A DNA stretch of 44,270 bases from Acidovorax sp. Leaf78 (lineage in GTDB: Bacteria > Pseudomonadota > Gammaproteobacteria > Burkholderiales > Burkholderiaceae_C): the NCBI RefSeq assembly GCF_001422735.1, contig NZ_LMLZ01000014.1, positions 1-44,270 of the forward strand. The letters run 5' to 3'. The number at the start of each line of letters is the position of its first letter. Positions within the stretch are counted from its first letter, which is position 1. Both the position numbers and the translations under genes were made by a program. Shown here piece by piece: positions 33,481 to 43,046 of this stretch. A model generated the notes under the pieces. That model saw only the letters and a list, made by a program, of their open reading frames with translations. It was not told the origin of the DNA and did not search any database.

Positions 33481-34761
33481 ATGAACGCCCTCAACGTCGC
33501 TGAATACACGCACACCCTCGGCCTGCAGGCCAAAACGGCCTCTGCGCAGATGGCCAAAGCTCCGGCAGCTATCAAAAACAAAGCGCTCAAGGCGCTGGCC
33601 CGCCTGCTGCGCGAGAACGTAGATGCGCTCCAGGTCGACAACGCGCGGGACCTGGACCGTGCCCGCACCGCCGGGCTGGCCGAGCCGATGGTGGACCGCC
33701 TCAAACTCAGCCCCAAGGTGCTGGAGACCTGCGCCGAAGGCTGCGAGCAGCTGGCGGCCATGCCCGACATCATTGGCGAGATCCTGGGCATGAAACAGCA
33801 GCCCAGCGGCATCCGCGTGGGCCAGATGCGCGTGCCGATCGGCGTGTTCGGCATGATCTACGAGAGCCGGCCCAACGTGACCATCGAGGCCGCGTCGCTG
33901 TCCATCAAGAGCGGCAACGCCTGCATCCTGCGCGGCGGCTCCGAAGCCATCGATTCCAACAAGGCCCTGGCCAAGCTGGTGCAGCAGGCGCTGGCCGAGG
34001 CCGGCCTGCCGCAGGACGCGGTGCAGCTGGTGCAGACCACCGACCGCGAGGCCGTGGGCCAGCTCATCGCCATGCCGCAGTTCGTGGACGTGATCATCCC
34101 GCGTGGCGGCAAGGGCTTGATCGAGCGCATCAGCCGCGACGCCAAGGTGCCCGTCATCAAGCACCTGGACGGCAACTGCCACACCTATGTGGACGACCCC
34201 TGCGACATCGCCATGGCGGTGAAGGTGGCCGACAACGCCAAGACGAACAAGTACAGCCCCTGCAACGCGAGCGAAGGCCTGCTGGTGGCGCGCGGTGTGG
34301 CGGCCGACTTCCTGCCGAAGATCGGCGCGGTGTATGCCGCCAAGGGCGTGGAGATGCGCGGCTGCCCCGAGTCGCTGGCCATCTTGAAGAAGGTGGCCGG
34401 CGCCCAACTGGCCCAGGCCACGGAGCAGGACTGGAGCGAGGAGTACCTCGCACCCATCATCAGCGTGAAGATCGTGGCGGGCGTGGATGAGGCGATCGCG
34501 CACATCAACCACTATTCGAGCCACCACACCGACGCCATCCTCACCACCAACCACGTTCACGCCCAGCGGTTCTTGCGCGAGGTGGATTCGGCCAGCGTGA
34601 TGGTGAACGCCAGCACCCGCTTTGCCGACGGCTTCGAGTACGGGCTGGGCGCCGAGATCGGCATCAGCACCGACAAATTCCACGCCCGCGGCCCGGTGGG
34701 GCTGGAGGGGCTGACCTCGCTCAAGTACGTAGTGCTGGGCGATGGCGAAGTCCGCGCTTGA
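33481..34761 (+). CDS. proA: Gamma-glutamyl phosphate reductase ProA
   Basis: ProA (426 residues) reduces glutamyl-5-phosphate to glutamate semialdehyde with NADPH in proline synthesis. It has an aldehyde dehydrogenase fold with the cofactor region [20 protein letters not shown] and [14 protein letters not shown], and the catalytic Cys261 in [12 protein letters not shown]. The C-terminal [20 protein letters not shown] is the family signature. proB is not adjacent. A short stretch near 33553-33580 resembles half a family A repeat in reverse orientation but too weakly to claim. A clean family A copy directly follows the stop. Confidence 0.97.
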   Translation: MNALNVAEYTHTLGLQAKTASAQMAKAPAAIKNKALKALARLLRENVDALQVDNARDLDRARTAGLAEPMVDRLKLSPKVLETCAEGCEQLAAMPDIIGEILGMKQQPSGIRVGQMRVPIGVFGMIYESRPNVTIEAASLSIKSGNACILRGGSEAIDSNKALAKLVQQALAEAGLPQDAVQLVQTTDREAVGQLIAMPQFVDVIIPRGGKGLIERISRDAKVPVIKHLDGNCHTYVDDPCDIAMAVKVADNAKTNKYSPCNASEGLLVARGVAADFLPKIGAVYAAKGVEMRGCPESLAILKKVAGAQLAQATEQDWSEEYLAPIISVKIVAGVDEAIAHINHYSSHHTDAILTTNHVHAQRFLREVDSASVMVNASTRFADGFEYGLGAEIGISTDKFHARGPVGLEGLTSLKYVVLGDGEVRA

Positions 34762-34764
34762 TTT

Positions 34765-34820
34765 GCTCTTGTTTTGATAGCTGCTGGCGCTTGCTGATCA
34801 AGCGGTAGCAGCCAAAAACA
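34765..34820 (+). repeat. Family A palindromic repeat between proA and trkA
   Basis: The most symmetrical copy: TGTTTT, GCTGCT, CGCTTG-CTGAT-CAAGCG, AGCAGC and AAAACA form a nested palindrome of about 50 bases. It fills the entire proA-trkA gap and ends one base before the trkA ATG, so it would put a strong hairpin on the trkA ribosome-binding region; no ribosome site is visible otherwise. Confidence 0.85.
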
Positions 34821-34821
34821 T

Positions 34822-36285
34822 ATGAAAATCATCATCCTCGGAGCGGGCCGCGTAGGCCAGAGCGTGGCCGACAGCCTGGTGTCCGAGCGCAACGACATCA
34901 CCGTCATCGACACCAATGCCGAGCGCCTGCGCGACCTGGAGTCGCGCTACGACCTGCGCGGTGTGGTGGGCAGCGGCATCGAGCCCAATGTGCTGGCCGA
35001 GGCCGGCGCGCACGACACCGACCTGCTGATCGCCTGCGCTGCGCAGGACGAGACCAATCTGGTGTGCTGCAAGATCGCGCAGCTGATGTTCAACATCCCC
35101 AAGCGCATCGCGCGCGTGCGGTCCACCGGCTTCGAAGGCGAGGAGCGCCTGGTGGGCCCCGAGGGCTTTGCGGTGGACCGCATCATCTGCCCCGAGGAAT
35201 CGCTCACCCGCTACATCGCCAAGCTCATCGACTACCCCGAGGCGATGCAGGTGCGTGAATTTGCCGGGGGCCGGGCCTGCCTGGTGTCGGTGCGGGCGCG
35301 GGTGGGGGCGCCCATGGTGGGCCACACCATTGGCGACCTGCGCGACAACGCGCCCGAGCTGGCCATGCGCATGGTGGCCATCTACCGGCGCTTTCCCGAC
35401 GAGCCCGACCGCTTCATCGCCTGCGACGGCCGCACGCGCATCGAGCCCGGCGACGAGGTCTTCGTGCTGGCCGCGCAGGAGCGCATTGCCGATGTGCTGG
35501 GCGCGCTGCACCGCCCGCAGGGCCAGCCCTCCAAGCCCGTGCGCCGCATCATGATCGCCGGTGGCGGCCGGGTGGGGCTGCGCCTGGCGCGGCAGCTGGC
35601 GCAGGCGCCGGGGCGCTTCAACATCAAGATCATCGAGGACCACGCGGACCGCTGCGTGGAGCTGGCGTCGTCCCTGCCCACCAACGTGCTGGTGCTGCAG
35701 GGCGACACCACCGACGAGGACCTGCTGGGCGATGAGGGCATCGAAGAGGTGGACCTGTTCCTCGCGCTCACCGACGACGACGAGGACAACATCATGTCCT
35801 GCCTGCTGGCCAAGCGCATGGGCGCCAGCCGGGTGCTGGCGCTCATCAACCGGCGCAGCTATGCCGACCTGATGCACGGCACGCAGATCGACATCGCGCT
35901 GTCGCCCGCGCAGGCCATGCTGGGCGAGCTGCTGGCCTATGTGCGCCAGGGCGATGTGCAGGCGGTGCACAGCCTGCGCCGGGGCGTGGCCGAGGCGCTG
36001 GAGATCGTGGTGCGCGGCGACCGCAAGAGCTCGCGCGTGGTGGGTCGCAAGGTGAGCGAGCTGCAGCTGCCGCGCGACGTGCACATGGGGCTGATCGTGC
36101 GCGGCCTGCCCGACGCCTACGACGTGTCGCAGGGTGCCGTGCAGGACCTGCGCGAGCCCGAGGTCATCATCCCGCGCAGCTCCACCGTGATCGAGAGCAA
36201 CGACCACGTGGTGTTCTTCCTGCCGCACAAGCGGCTGGTGCGCGACGTGGAAAAGCTGTTCCGCGTGAGCGCGACGTTCTTTTGA
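34822..36285 (+). CDS. trkA: Trk potassium uptake regulatory subunit TrkA
   Basis: TrkA (487 residues) is the peripheral NAD(H)/ATP-binding gating ring of the TrkH channel. Two RCK modules are present, each with a Rossmann glycine motif: IILGAGRVGQSVADSL at the start and IMIAGGGRVGLRLARQL at about residue 240, each followed by a TrkA-C domain. Linker segments such as ACDGRTRIEPGDEVFVLAA and SSTVIESNDHVVFFLPH mark the two C domains. It is about 30 residues longer than E. coli TrkA. The ATG is the first codon after the family A repeat. trkH follows, separated by a family B repeat. Confidence 0.95.
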   Translation: MKIIILGAGRVGQSVADSLVSERNDITVIDTNAERLRDLESRYDLRGVVGSGIEPNVLAEAGAHDTDLLIACAAQDETNLVCCKIAQLMFNIPKRIARVRSTGFEGEERLVGPEGFAVDRIICPEESLTRYIAKLIDYPEAMQVREFAGGRACLVSVRARVGAPMVGHTIGDLRDNAPELAMRMVAIYRRFPDEPDRFIACDGRTRIEPGDEVFVLAAQERIADVLGALHRPQGQPSKPVRRIMIAGGGRVGLRLARQLAQAPGRFNIKIIEDHADRCVELASSLPTNVLVLQGDTTDEDLLGDEGIEEVDLFLALTDDDEDNIMSCLLAKRMGASRVLALINRRSYADLMHGTQIDIALSPAQAMLGELLAYVRQGDVQAVHSLRRGVAEALEIVVRGDRKSSRVVGRKVSELQLPRDVHMGLIVRGLPDAYDVSQGAVQDLREPEVIIPRSSTVIESNDHVVFFLPHKRLVRDVEKLFRVSATFF

Positions 36286-36289
36286 TGCA

Positions 36290-36440
36290 CCCCCCTGAGT
36301 CGCTTCGCGCCTTCCCCCCGCTCTCGCAGCGCTGCGCACTGCGGGCAGGGGGACGCCGCCAGCGCACGGAGGCGAAGCGCCGCCTGTGCAGCGCGTCGGC
36401 CCTTGCGCGGCGGCCCTCGCCTGGGCTGCGCCAGTATTGG
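36290..36440 (+). repeat. Family B 3'-flanking element, copy 4 (between trkA and trkH)
   Basis: It starts CCCCCCTGAGTCGCTTCGCG five bases after the trkA stop, then CCTTCCCCCCGC, an inverted repeat around CGCAGCGCTGCGCACTGCG, GGGGGACGCCGCCAGCGC, GGCCCTTGCGCGGC and the end GCGCCAGTATTGG. The right half is close to copy 3. It lies inside what should be a trkA-trkH operon, so it does not simply mark operon ends. Confidence 0.85.
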
Positions 36441-36484
36441 CAGCTGCATGCGATGTTGGCGGCCATGAACCCAGGGTGCTGGCC

Positions 36485-37951
36485 ATGACGGACATGTTTC
36501 CCGTCCTGCGCGTGCTGGGCATCCTGATCATGATCTTCTCGCTGTCGATGGGCGTGCCGCTGGCGGTGTCGCTGTGGACGCGCGACGGGGTCTGGCACGT
36601 GTACCCGATGGCCATGGCCGCCACGCTGGCCGCGGGTGCCTGGCTGTGGTGGCGGCTGCGCCTGTTCCGCCAGGAGCTGCAGCCGCGCCACGGCGTGATG
36701 CTGGTGTCGCTGGTCTGGCTGCTGCTGCCGCTGTCGGCCGCGGTACCGCTGATGCTGGCGGGGCACCACATCGGGCGGCCGATGTCGTTCACCTATGCGT
36801 ACTTCGAGGCCGTGTCGGGGTTGACCACCACGGGCTCCACGGTGCTGGCGGGGCTCGATACGCTGCCGGTGTCGGTCAACGTGTGGCGCACCTTTTTGCA
36901 GTGGATGGGCGGCATGGGCATTCTGATCCTGGCCGTGGCCGTGCTGCCGCTGCTGGGCGTGGGCGGCAGCCAGCTCTTCAAGGCCGAGGCTGCGGGGCCG
37001 CTGAAGGACACTAAGCTCACGCCACGCATGACCGGCACGGCCAAGGGGCTGTGGGGCGTGTATGCGATGTTCTCGGTGGCCTGCGGGTTGGCGTTCTGGC
37101 TGGGGGGCATGGGCCCGCTCGATGCGCTGATGCACATGTTCGCCACGGTGAGCCTGGGCGGGCTCTCGTCGCACGACGCGAGCTTCGGGTATTTTCAGTC
37201 GCCGCTGCTGGAGGCTATCTGCATCGTCTTCATGCTGGTGGCCAGCTGCAACTTCGCGCTGTACTTCGTGGCCATCCGCAAGGGGCAGTGGAGCGGCTTC
37301 TGGGGAGACCCGGAGCTGCGCGCCACGCTGCTGACCCTGGTCGGCGGCGGTCTGCTGGTGTCGCTGCTGCTGTGGGCCAAGGGGGTGTACGAGCCGCTCG
37401 TGGCCCTGCGCCACGGCATGTTCAACCTGGTGTCCATGGCCACGACGACCGGGTTCGCCACGGTGGACTACCTGGCCTGGCCGGTGTTCGCGCCGGTGTT
37501 CATGCTGCTGCTGTCGGGCGTGGCCACCAGTGCGGGGTCCACGGGCGGGGGCATCAAGATGGTTCGCATGCTCATCCTCGTCAAGCAGGCGCGGCGCGAG
37601 ATGAACCGCCTGGTGCACCCGCGCGCGGTGCAGCCGGTGCGGCTGGGCAGCGGCGTGGTGGACAACCGGGTGATCTTCTCGGTGCTGGCCTTCATGCTGG
37701 TGTACGGCGGCACCGTGTTCGGCCTGTCGATGGTGATGCTGCTGACCGACCTGGACCCGGTGACCGCGTTCTCGGTGGTGCTGGCCAGCGTGAACTGCGC
37801 GGGGCCGGGGCTGGGCATGGTGGGGCCGGCGTCCAACTACGCGGTGCTGACCGACTTTCAGATCTGGGTGTGTACCCTGGGCATGCTGCTGGGGCGGCTG
37901 GAGATCCTGAGCTTCATGGCGCTGCTCACGCCTGCTTTCTGGCGCCGTTGA
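36485..37951 (+). CDS. trkH: Trk potassium uptake channel subunit TrkH
   Basis: TrkH (488 residues) is the inner-membrane potassium channel of the Trk system, made of four M1-P-M2 repeats. Pore-like segments include SGLTTTGSTVLAGLDTLP, the MATTTGFATVDYLAWP filter region and ASVNCAGPGLGMVGPASNY; a long hydrophobic N-terminal part (VLRVLGILIMIFSLSMGVPL) precedes them. ATG at 36485 yields MTDMFPVLRVLG, the usual family start; no good ribosome site is present because the upstream sequence is repeat B. It ends 88 bases before gshA. Confidence 0.94.
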   Translation: MTDMFPVLRVLGILIMIFSLSMGVPLAVSLWTRDGVWHVYPMAMAATLAAGAWLWWRLRLFRQELQPRHGVMLVSLVWLLLPLSAAVPLMLAGHHIGRPMSFTYAYFEAVSGLTTTGSTVLAGLDTLPVSVNVWRTFLQWMGGMGILILAVAVLPLLGVGGSQLFKAEAAGPLKDTKLTPRMTGTAKGLWGVYAMFSVACGLAFWLGGMGPLDALMHMFATVSLGGLSSHDASFGYFQSPLLEAICIVFMLVASCNFALYFVAIRKGQWSGFWGDPELRATLLTLVGGGLLVSLLLWAKGVYEPLVALRHGMFNLVSMATTTGFATVDYLAWPVFAPVFMLLLSGVATSAGSTGGGIKMVRMLILVKQARREMNRLVHPRAVQPVRLGSGVVDNRVIFSVLAFMLVYGGTVFGLSMVMLLTDLDPVTAFSVVLASVNCAGPGLGMVGPASNYAVLTDFQIWVCTLGMLLGRLEILSFMALLTPAFWRR

Positions 37952-38039
37952 CTCCGCGGGCTGCCGCGCCGCCTTGCGAAAAGGGAAGGCGGCCCCAAAT
38001 CCCTACAATTCGTCGCAATTTGCTTCCCCAAGGGCACCT

Positions 38040-39335
38040 ATGGTTCCGCATCTCATCACGGCCCTCACCGGGCCGATCAACGAACTTGAACAGCGCATCC
38101 TGGACTCGATGCCCGCCATCGAACGCTGGTTCAGGCTGGAGTGGATGGAGCACACGCCCCCGTTCTACACCTCGGTGGACATCCGCAATGCGGGCTTCAA
38201 GCTCGCGCCCGTGGACACCAACCTGTACCCCGGCGGCTGGAACAACCTGACCAAGGAGATGCTGCCCCTGGCCGTGCAGGCCGCCATGGCCGCCATCGAG
38301 AAGATCTGCCCCGAGGCGCGCAACCTCCTGATCATTCCGGAAAACCACACGCGCAACACCTTCTACCTGGCCAACGTGGTGCAGCTGCAGCGCATCTTCA
38401 ACATGGCCGGCCTGAACGTGCGCGTGGGCTCCATCAGCCCCGAGATCAAGAAGCCCACGCTGATCGAGCTGCCCAACGGCGACACCGTGACGCTGGAGCC
38501 CGTGGTGCGCACCAAGGGCCGGCTGGGGCTCAAGAACTTCGACCCCTGCACCATCTTGCTGAACAACGACCTGTCGGCCGGGCCCCCGGGCATCCTGGAA
38601 GACATCCACGAGCAGTACCTGCTCCCCCCGCTGCACGCGGGCTGGAGCGTGCGCAGGAAGAGCACCCACTTCAAGAACTACGAAGAGGTGGCCAAGCGCT
38701 TCGGCAAGATGCTGGGCATCGACCCCTGGCTCGTGAACCCCATGTACAGCCAGTGCGACGGCGTGGACTTTGCCGAAGACAAAGGCATGGACAAGCTGCA
38801 GACCACGGTGGACGCGCTGCTGACCAAGGTGCGCCGCAAGTACAAGGAATACGGCATCAACGAAAAGCCGTTCGTCATCGTCAAGGCCAACAACGGCACC
38901 TACGGCATGGGCATCATGACCGTGCGCGATGCCAAGGAGCTGGACGCGGTCAACCGCAAGACCAAGAACAAGATGGCCGTCATCAAGGATGGCCAGCCGG
39001 TCAACGACCTCATCATCCAGGAAGGCGTGCTGACGCAGGAGCGTGTGCATGAAGCCGTGGCCGAACCCGTGGTCTACATGATGGACCGCTATGTGGTGGG
39101 TGGCTTCTACCGTATGCATGCCGAGCGCGGCGTGGACGAGAACCTGAACGCCCCGGGCGCGAGCTTCGTGCCGCTGGCCTTCGAGCACAGCACGCACATG
39201 CCCCAGCCCGGCGTGCGTCCCGGGGTGAGCGCGCCCAACCGCTTTTACATGTACGGCGTGGTGGCGCGCCTGGCCATGCTGGCCGCCAGCTACGAACTGG
39301 AAGCCACCAACCCCGACGCCGAGATCTACGACTGA
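38040..39335 (+). CDS. gshA: Glutamate-cysteine ligase GshA (proteobacterial ATP-grasp-like type)
   Basis: The 431-residue enzyme makes gamma-glutamylcysteine, the first step of glutathione synthesis. It belongs to the group seen in Acidithiobacillus and betaproteobacteria, not the E. coli GshA type. Motifs: NLYPGGWNNLTKEMLPL, IIPENHTRNTFYLANVVQLQ, the nucleotide-binding FVIVKANNGTYGMGIMTV and YVVGGFYRMHAERGVDENLN. ATG at 38040 (MVPHLITALTG) is chosen over longer frames because it begins the family start; AAGGGCACC precedes it as a weak ribosome site. A family B element follows 12 bases after the stop. gshB lies about 3.7 kb downstream on the same strand. Confidence 0.93.
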   Translation: MVPHLITALTGPINELEQRILDSMPAIERWFRLEWMEHTPPFYTSVDIRNAGFKLAPVDTNLYPGGWNNLTKEMLPLAVQAAMAAIEKICPEARNLLIIPENHTRNTFYLANVVQLQRIFNMAGLNVRVGSISPEIKKPTLIELPNGDTVTLEPVVRTKGRLGLKNFDPCTILLNNDLSAGPPGILEDIHEQYLLPPLHAGWSVRRKSTHFKNYEEVAKRFGKMLGIDPWLVNPMYSQCDGVDFAEDKGMDKLQTTVDALLTKVRRKYKEYGINEKPFVIVKANNGTYGMGIMTVRDAKELDAVNRKTKNKMAVIKDGQPVNDLIIQEGVLTQERVHEAVAEPVVYMMDRYVVGGFYRMHAERGVDENLNAPGASFVPLAFEHSTHMPQPGVRPGVSAPNRFYMYGVVARLAMLAASYELEATNPDAEIYD

Positions 39336-39346
39336 GGTGAATGGAC

Positions 39347-39444
39347 CCCCTGAGGCGCTGCGCGCCTTCCCCCACGGGGGACGCACCCCGTGGCCTGGCA
39401 AAGCCAGTTCCACGGGTGCACTGGCCTTGGCCGCGCCAGTTTAT
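39347..39444 (+). repeat. Family B 3'-flanking element, copy 5 (after gshA)
   Basis: CCCCCTGAGGCGCTGCGCGC, CTTCCCCCACGGGGGAC, GCACCCCGTGGCCTGGCAAAG with GTTCCACGGGTGCAC, then GCGCCAGTTTATG. It is almost colinear with the copy after fur. Several nested inverted repeats are visible. Confidence 0.85.
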
Positions 39445-39518
39445 GCACCTGGGTGGCGCGCGCAACGCAATGGATCGCTGCGACGGATTTGCACGCAATA
39501 ACTCCACACCGTTCACAC

Positions 39519-39543
39519 CGGTCGGGCTGAGCCTGTCGAAGCC
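39519..39543 (+). repeat. Short REP-like sequence upstream of kup
   Basis: CGGTCGGGCTGAGCCTGTCG followed by AAGCC is a single copy of a short near-palindrome (GGCTGAGCC core) that I recognise from intergenic regions of many proteobacteria. Around it, 39445-39723 shows no gene; this gap holds the kup promoter. Confidence 0.55.
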
Positions 39544-39723
39544 TTGCGTGGCGCTGCCGTGGCGGCCATGCCATGTCTGCGGTGCGCTGCCAAGCCGTGA
39601 ATCACCGCCGAGTTGCTGCGCTGCAACATAGTGCAAGCCCTCCAGACGCGGCCGGGGGCACAGGCGCACAATAGCGTTCCCAAAAGTAACGGAACCCCGC
39701 CAGACTCTGCGTGGGGTAGGTCA

Positions 39724-41592
39724 GTGCAAAGCTCCAAATCATCGCTCGCAGCGCTCACGCTGGGCGCCATCGGTGTTGTGTACGGCGATATCGGCACCAG
39801 CGTGCTGTACGCCATGAAGGAGGTGTTCGGGTCCGGCCATGTGCCGTTCACCCAGGACAACATCTACGGTGTCCTCTCCATCTTCTTCTGGACGCTCACG
39901 GTCATCGTGTCGCTCAAGTACGTGGTGCTGGTGCTGCGGGCCGACAACCACGGTGAAGGCGGGCTCATCGCCATGCTGGCCCTGGCCTCGCAGGCCGTCA
40001 AGGACAAGCCCCGGCTGCGCTCAGTGCTGCTGGGCGTGGGCATCTTCGGCACATCCCTGTTCTATGGCGACGGGGTCATCACGCCCGCCATCTCGGTGCT
40101 GTCGGCGGTGGAGGGGCTGGAGGTCGTCTCGCCCCACTTCAAGCAGTATGTGATCCCCCTCACGCTGATCGTGCTGTTCTGCCTGTTCGTCGTGCAAAAG
40201 CGCGGCACGGGCGGCATCGGCAAGTTCTTCGGGCCCATCACGCTGATCTGGTTCATCAGCATTGCGGCACTGGGCGTCTCGCACATCGTGGGGCACCCTG
40301 AGATCCTGTGGGCGCTGAGCCCGCACCATGCCCTGGGCTTCATGTGGGCCAACCCGGGCACCAGCTTCATCATCCTGGGCGCGGTGGTGCTGTGCGTGAC
40401 CGGTGCCGAGGCGCTGTACGCCGACCTGGGGCACTTCGGCAAACGGCCCATCCGCCTGGCGTGGTTCGGCGTGGCGATGCCGGCGCTCACGCTCAACTAC
40501 TTCGGCCAGGGCGCGCTGCTGCTGGCGGAGCCCGAGGCCGTCAAGAACCCGTTCTACATGATGGCGCCCGACTGGGCGCTGATCCCGCTGGTCATCATGG
40601 CCACCATGGCCACGGTGATCGCGTCGCAGGCGCTCATCACCGGCGCCTTCAGCGTGACCAAGCAGGCCATCCAGCTCGGCTACCTGCCGCGCCTGAACAT
40701 CCAGCACACCAGCGTGCGCGACACGGGCCAGATCTACATGCCGCTGGTCAACTGGGGGCTGTTCGTGGCCATCGTGCTGGCCGTGGTGATGTTCCGCTCG
40801 TCGAGCAACCTGGCCGCCGCCTACGGCATTGCCGTGACGCTGGACATGTTGATCACCACCATCCTGACCTTCTTCGTGATTCGCTACGGCTGGGGCTACC
40901 CGCTGGCGCTGTGCATCGCCGCCACGGGCTGCTTCTTCGTGGTGGACCTGGCGTTCTTCGCATCCAACCTGCTCAAGCTCTTCCAGGGCGGCTGGTTCCC
41001 GCTCATGATCGGCGGCATCGTGTTCGCCTTCATGATGACCTGGAAGGAAGGGCGCCGCCTGCTCAACGACAAGCTGCGCGCCGATGCCATCGATCTCAAG
41101 GATTTTCTGGAGTCGGTGTTCATCAGCCCGCCCACGCGGGTGGAGGGCACGGCGGTGTTCCTGACGGCGGAGGCGGGTGCGGTGCCCAATGCGCTCTTGC
41201 ACAACCTCAAGCACAACAAGGTGCTGCACCAGCAGAACCTGTTCGTCACGGTGCACAACCACGAAACCCCCTGGATCGGTTTGGACAAGCGCTTGCAGGT
41301 CGAGTCGCTGGGACATGACTGCTGGCAGGTGGTGATCCACTACGGCTTCAAGAACGACCCCGATCTGCCGCGGGCCCTCGAGCTGCTGCGCGGCCGCGGC
41401 TGCGAGCTGGAGCCCATGACGACCAGCTACTTCCTGTCGCGCGACACCGTCATCCCCACCATCGGCAGCGGCATGGCGCCCTGGCGCGAGAAGCTGTTCG
41501 CCCAGATGCACCACAACGCCAGCGGCGCGGCGGACTTTCTGCACCTGCCCAACAACGCGGTGGTCGAGCTGGGGTCGAAGATCGAGATTTGA
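39724..41592 (+). CDS. kup: Low-affinity potassium uptake protein Kup
   Basis: Kup (622 residues, the same length as in E. coli) is a proton-coupled potassium transporter with about twelve membrane helices. The N terminus has [20 protein letters not shown], the K+-binding signature; [34 protein letters not shown] and the long cytoplasmic C-terminal domain (after about residue 455) are typical. GTG at 39724 is preferred: GGGTAGG lies a few bases upstream and length matches the family; TTG at 39613 would add 37 unusual residues. It lies between gshA and benE and follows a 388-base gap with two repeats. Confidence 0.94.
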   Translation: MQSSKSSLAALTLGAIGVVYGDIGTSVLYAMKEVFGSGHVPFTQDNIYGVLSIFFWTLTVIVSLKYVVLVLRADNHGEGGLIAMLALASQAVKDKPRLRSVLLGVGIFGTSLFYGDGVITPAISVLSAVEGLEVVSPHFKQYVIPLTLIVLFCLFVVQKRGTGGIGKFFGPITLIWFISIAALGVSHIVGHPEILWALSPHHALGFMWANPGTSFIILGAVVLCVTGAEALYADLGHFGKRPIRLAWFGVAMPALTLNYFGQGALLLAEPEAVKNPFYMMAPDWALIPLVIMATMATVIASQALITGAFSVTKQAIQLGYLPRLNIQHTSVRDTGQIYMPLVNWGLFVAIVLAVVMFRSSSNLAAAYGIAVTLDMLITTILTFFVIRYGWGYPLALCIAATGCFFVVDLAFFASNLLKLFQGGWFPLMIGGIVFAFMMTWKEGRRLLNDKLRADAIDLKDFLESVFISPPTRVEGTAVFLTAEAGAVPNALLHNLKHNKVLHQQNLFVTVHNHETPWIGLDKRLQVESLGHDCWQVVIHYGFKNDPDLPRALELLRGRGCELEPMTTSYFLSRDTVIPTIGSGMAPWREKLFAQMHHNASGAADFLHLPNNAVVELGSKIEI

Positions 41593-41644
41593 TCGCGGCG
41601 CGACCGGATATGTGCCGGATGTGTGCCAAGTTTTCAGTCTTTTA

Positions 41645-41693
41645 GGCCTCTACCGCCTGTCCAACAAGCGCTACCAGCTATATAAAACATAGC
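41645..41693 (-). repeat. Family A palindromic repeat between kup and benE
   Basis: On the minus strand GCTATGTTTTATATAGCTGG, then TAGCGCTTG-TTGGA-CAGGCGGTAGAGGCC. It is the only clean copy in this orientation. The core palindrome has one mismatch. Confidence 0.8.
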
Positions 41694-41731
41694 ATTCGTG
41701 CTGCGCAGGGCTGGGTGCCAGAATCCAGTCC

Positions 41732-42919
41732 ATGCAATTTTTCAAAGACCTGAGCCTGTCGTCGTTTACCGCGGGCTTCGTCGCGGTGCTGGTGGGGTTC
41801 ACCAGTTCGGTCGCCATCGTGTTCCAGGCGGCACAGGCTTTTGGTGCCACACCGGCGCAGATCACGTCCTGGATGTGGGCGCTGGGGCTGGGCATGGGGT
41901 TGTGTTCGCTGGTGCCTTCGCTGCTGCTGCGCAAGCCCGTGATGATTGCCTGGTCCACCCCCGGTGCGGCGGTACTTGCCACCGCCGGCCTCGCAGGCGG
42001 CTTCAGCATGGGCGAGGCGGTGGGTGCTTTCATGGTCAGTGCCACGCTGGTCGCGCTGGCCGGCATGACGGGCTGGTTCGAGCGGGTCATGAACCGCATT
42101 CCTATGGAGATCGCAGCGGCGCTGCTAGCGGGTGTGCTGGCGCGGTTCGGCCTGCAGGCCTTTGCGGCGGCGCAGACGGCGCTGCCGCTGGTGCTGACCA
42201 TGCTGGTCGTCTACCTGTTTGCACGCAAGTTCGCTGCGCGTTATGCGGTGGTGATCACGCTCGCAATCGCGGTGATCTTCGTGGCGCTGCAGGGGCAGAT
42301 GGCCTGGTCTGCGGTGCACCTGGAGCTGGCCCTGCCGGTTTTTACTGCGCCAGTGTTCAGTCTGCCTGCGGCCATCAGCCTGGCGCTTCCGCTGTTCGTG
42401 GTGACCATGGCCTCGCAAAACCTGCCGGGTGTGGCGGTGATACGCGCTTCGGGCTACGACCTGCCCATCTCTCGGTTGATCACCCTGACCGGCGTGGCCA
42501 CCCTGGTGCTCGCACCCTTTGGCGCGTTTGCCCTCAACTTCAGCGCCATCACCGCCGCCATGTGCATGGGCCCCGAGGCGCACGAAGACCGCCGCCGTCG
42601 CTACACCGCAGCCGTGTCGTGCGGCGCACTGTACGTGGCCATCGGCCTGTTCGGCGCGGTGATCACCGGCTTGCTGACGGCCTTCCCCCAGGAACTGGTC
42701 GTGGCCATCGCAGGCCTGGCCCTGCTCGGCACCATCGGCAATGGCCTGGCAGTGGCCGTTCGGGACGAGCAGCACCGCGAGGCGGCGTTGATCACCTTCC
42801 TGGTCACCCTGAGCGGCGTGGTCATAGCCGGAGTGGGGTCGGCCTTTTGGGGTGTGGTCGCGGGCAGCTTTGCGCTATTTGTGCAACAGTACAGGCGTTC
42901 GCCGGCCCGAGGAGCCTGA
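41732..42919 (+). CDS. benE: BenE-family transporter (benzoate/H+ symporter-like)
   Basis: The 395-residue inner-membrane protein has about 12 hydrophobic segments in a NAT/UraA-like fold of the BenE family. Family features include the N-terminal FTAGFVAVLVGFTSSVAIVF, the WSTPGAAVLATAGLAGG segment around residue 74, MNRIPMEIAAALLAGVLARF and the VTMASQNLPGVAVIRASGY block. BenE proteins are called benzoate symporters, but no benzoate genes are nearby, so the substrate is uncertain. It lies between kup and gshB on the same strand, with no clear ribosome site. Confidence 0.88.
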   Translation: MQFFKDLSLSSFTAGFVAVLVGFTSSVAIVFQAAQAFGATPAQITSWMWALGLGMGLCSLVPSLLLRKPVMIAWSTPGAAVLATAGLAGGFSMGEAVGAFMVSATLVALAGMTGWFERVMNRIPMEIAAALLAGVLARFGLQAFAAAQTALPLVLTMLVVYLFARKFAARYAVVITLAIAVIFVALQGQMAWSAVHLELALPVFTAPVFSLPAAISLALPLFVVTMASQNLPGVAVIRASGYDLPISRLITLTGVATLVLAPFGAFALNFSAITAAMCMGPEAHEDRRRRYTAAVSCGALYVAIGLFGAVITGLLTAFPQELVVAIAGLALLGTIGNGLAVAVRDEQHREAALITFLVTLSGVVIAGVGSAFWGVVAGSFALFVQQYRRSPARGA

Positions 42920-42962
42920 CGCGGGCCCCCGGCTGCACCTGCAGCGGCTGGCGGCCCCGCCC

Positions 42963-42990
42963 TTGGGTACGGCGGTGCGGCCTCTATATA
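42963..42990 (+). promoter_or_regulatory. Probable sigma-70 promoter of gshB
   Basis: TTGGGT (42963-42968), a 16-base spacer and TATATA (42985-42990), 56 bases before the gshB ATG. The A/T run stands out in this GC-rich gap. Confidence 0.6.
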
Positions 42991-43046
42991 TAAGGTGGAT
43001 GACCTGCCCAGGCGTCCGCTCCCAGCGCTCTTAGACATCTGACACC

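Noticed and set aside
33553..33580. Possible partial family A repeat at the start of proA
   Set aside because: Reverse-strand TTTTTGATAGCTGC matches the copy before trkA, but the palindromic core is missing and the encoded residues fit ProA, so chance cannot be excluded.
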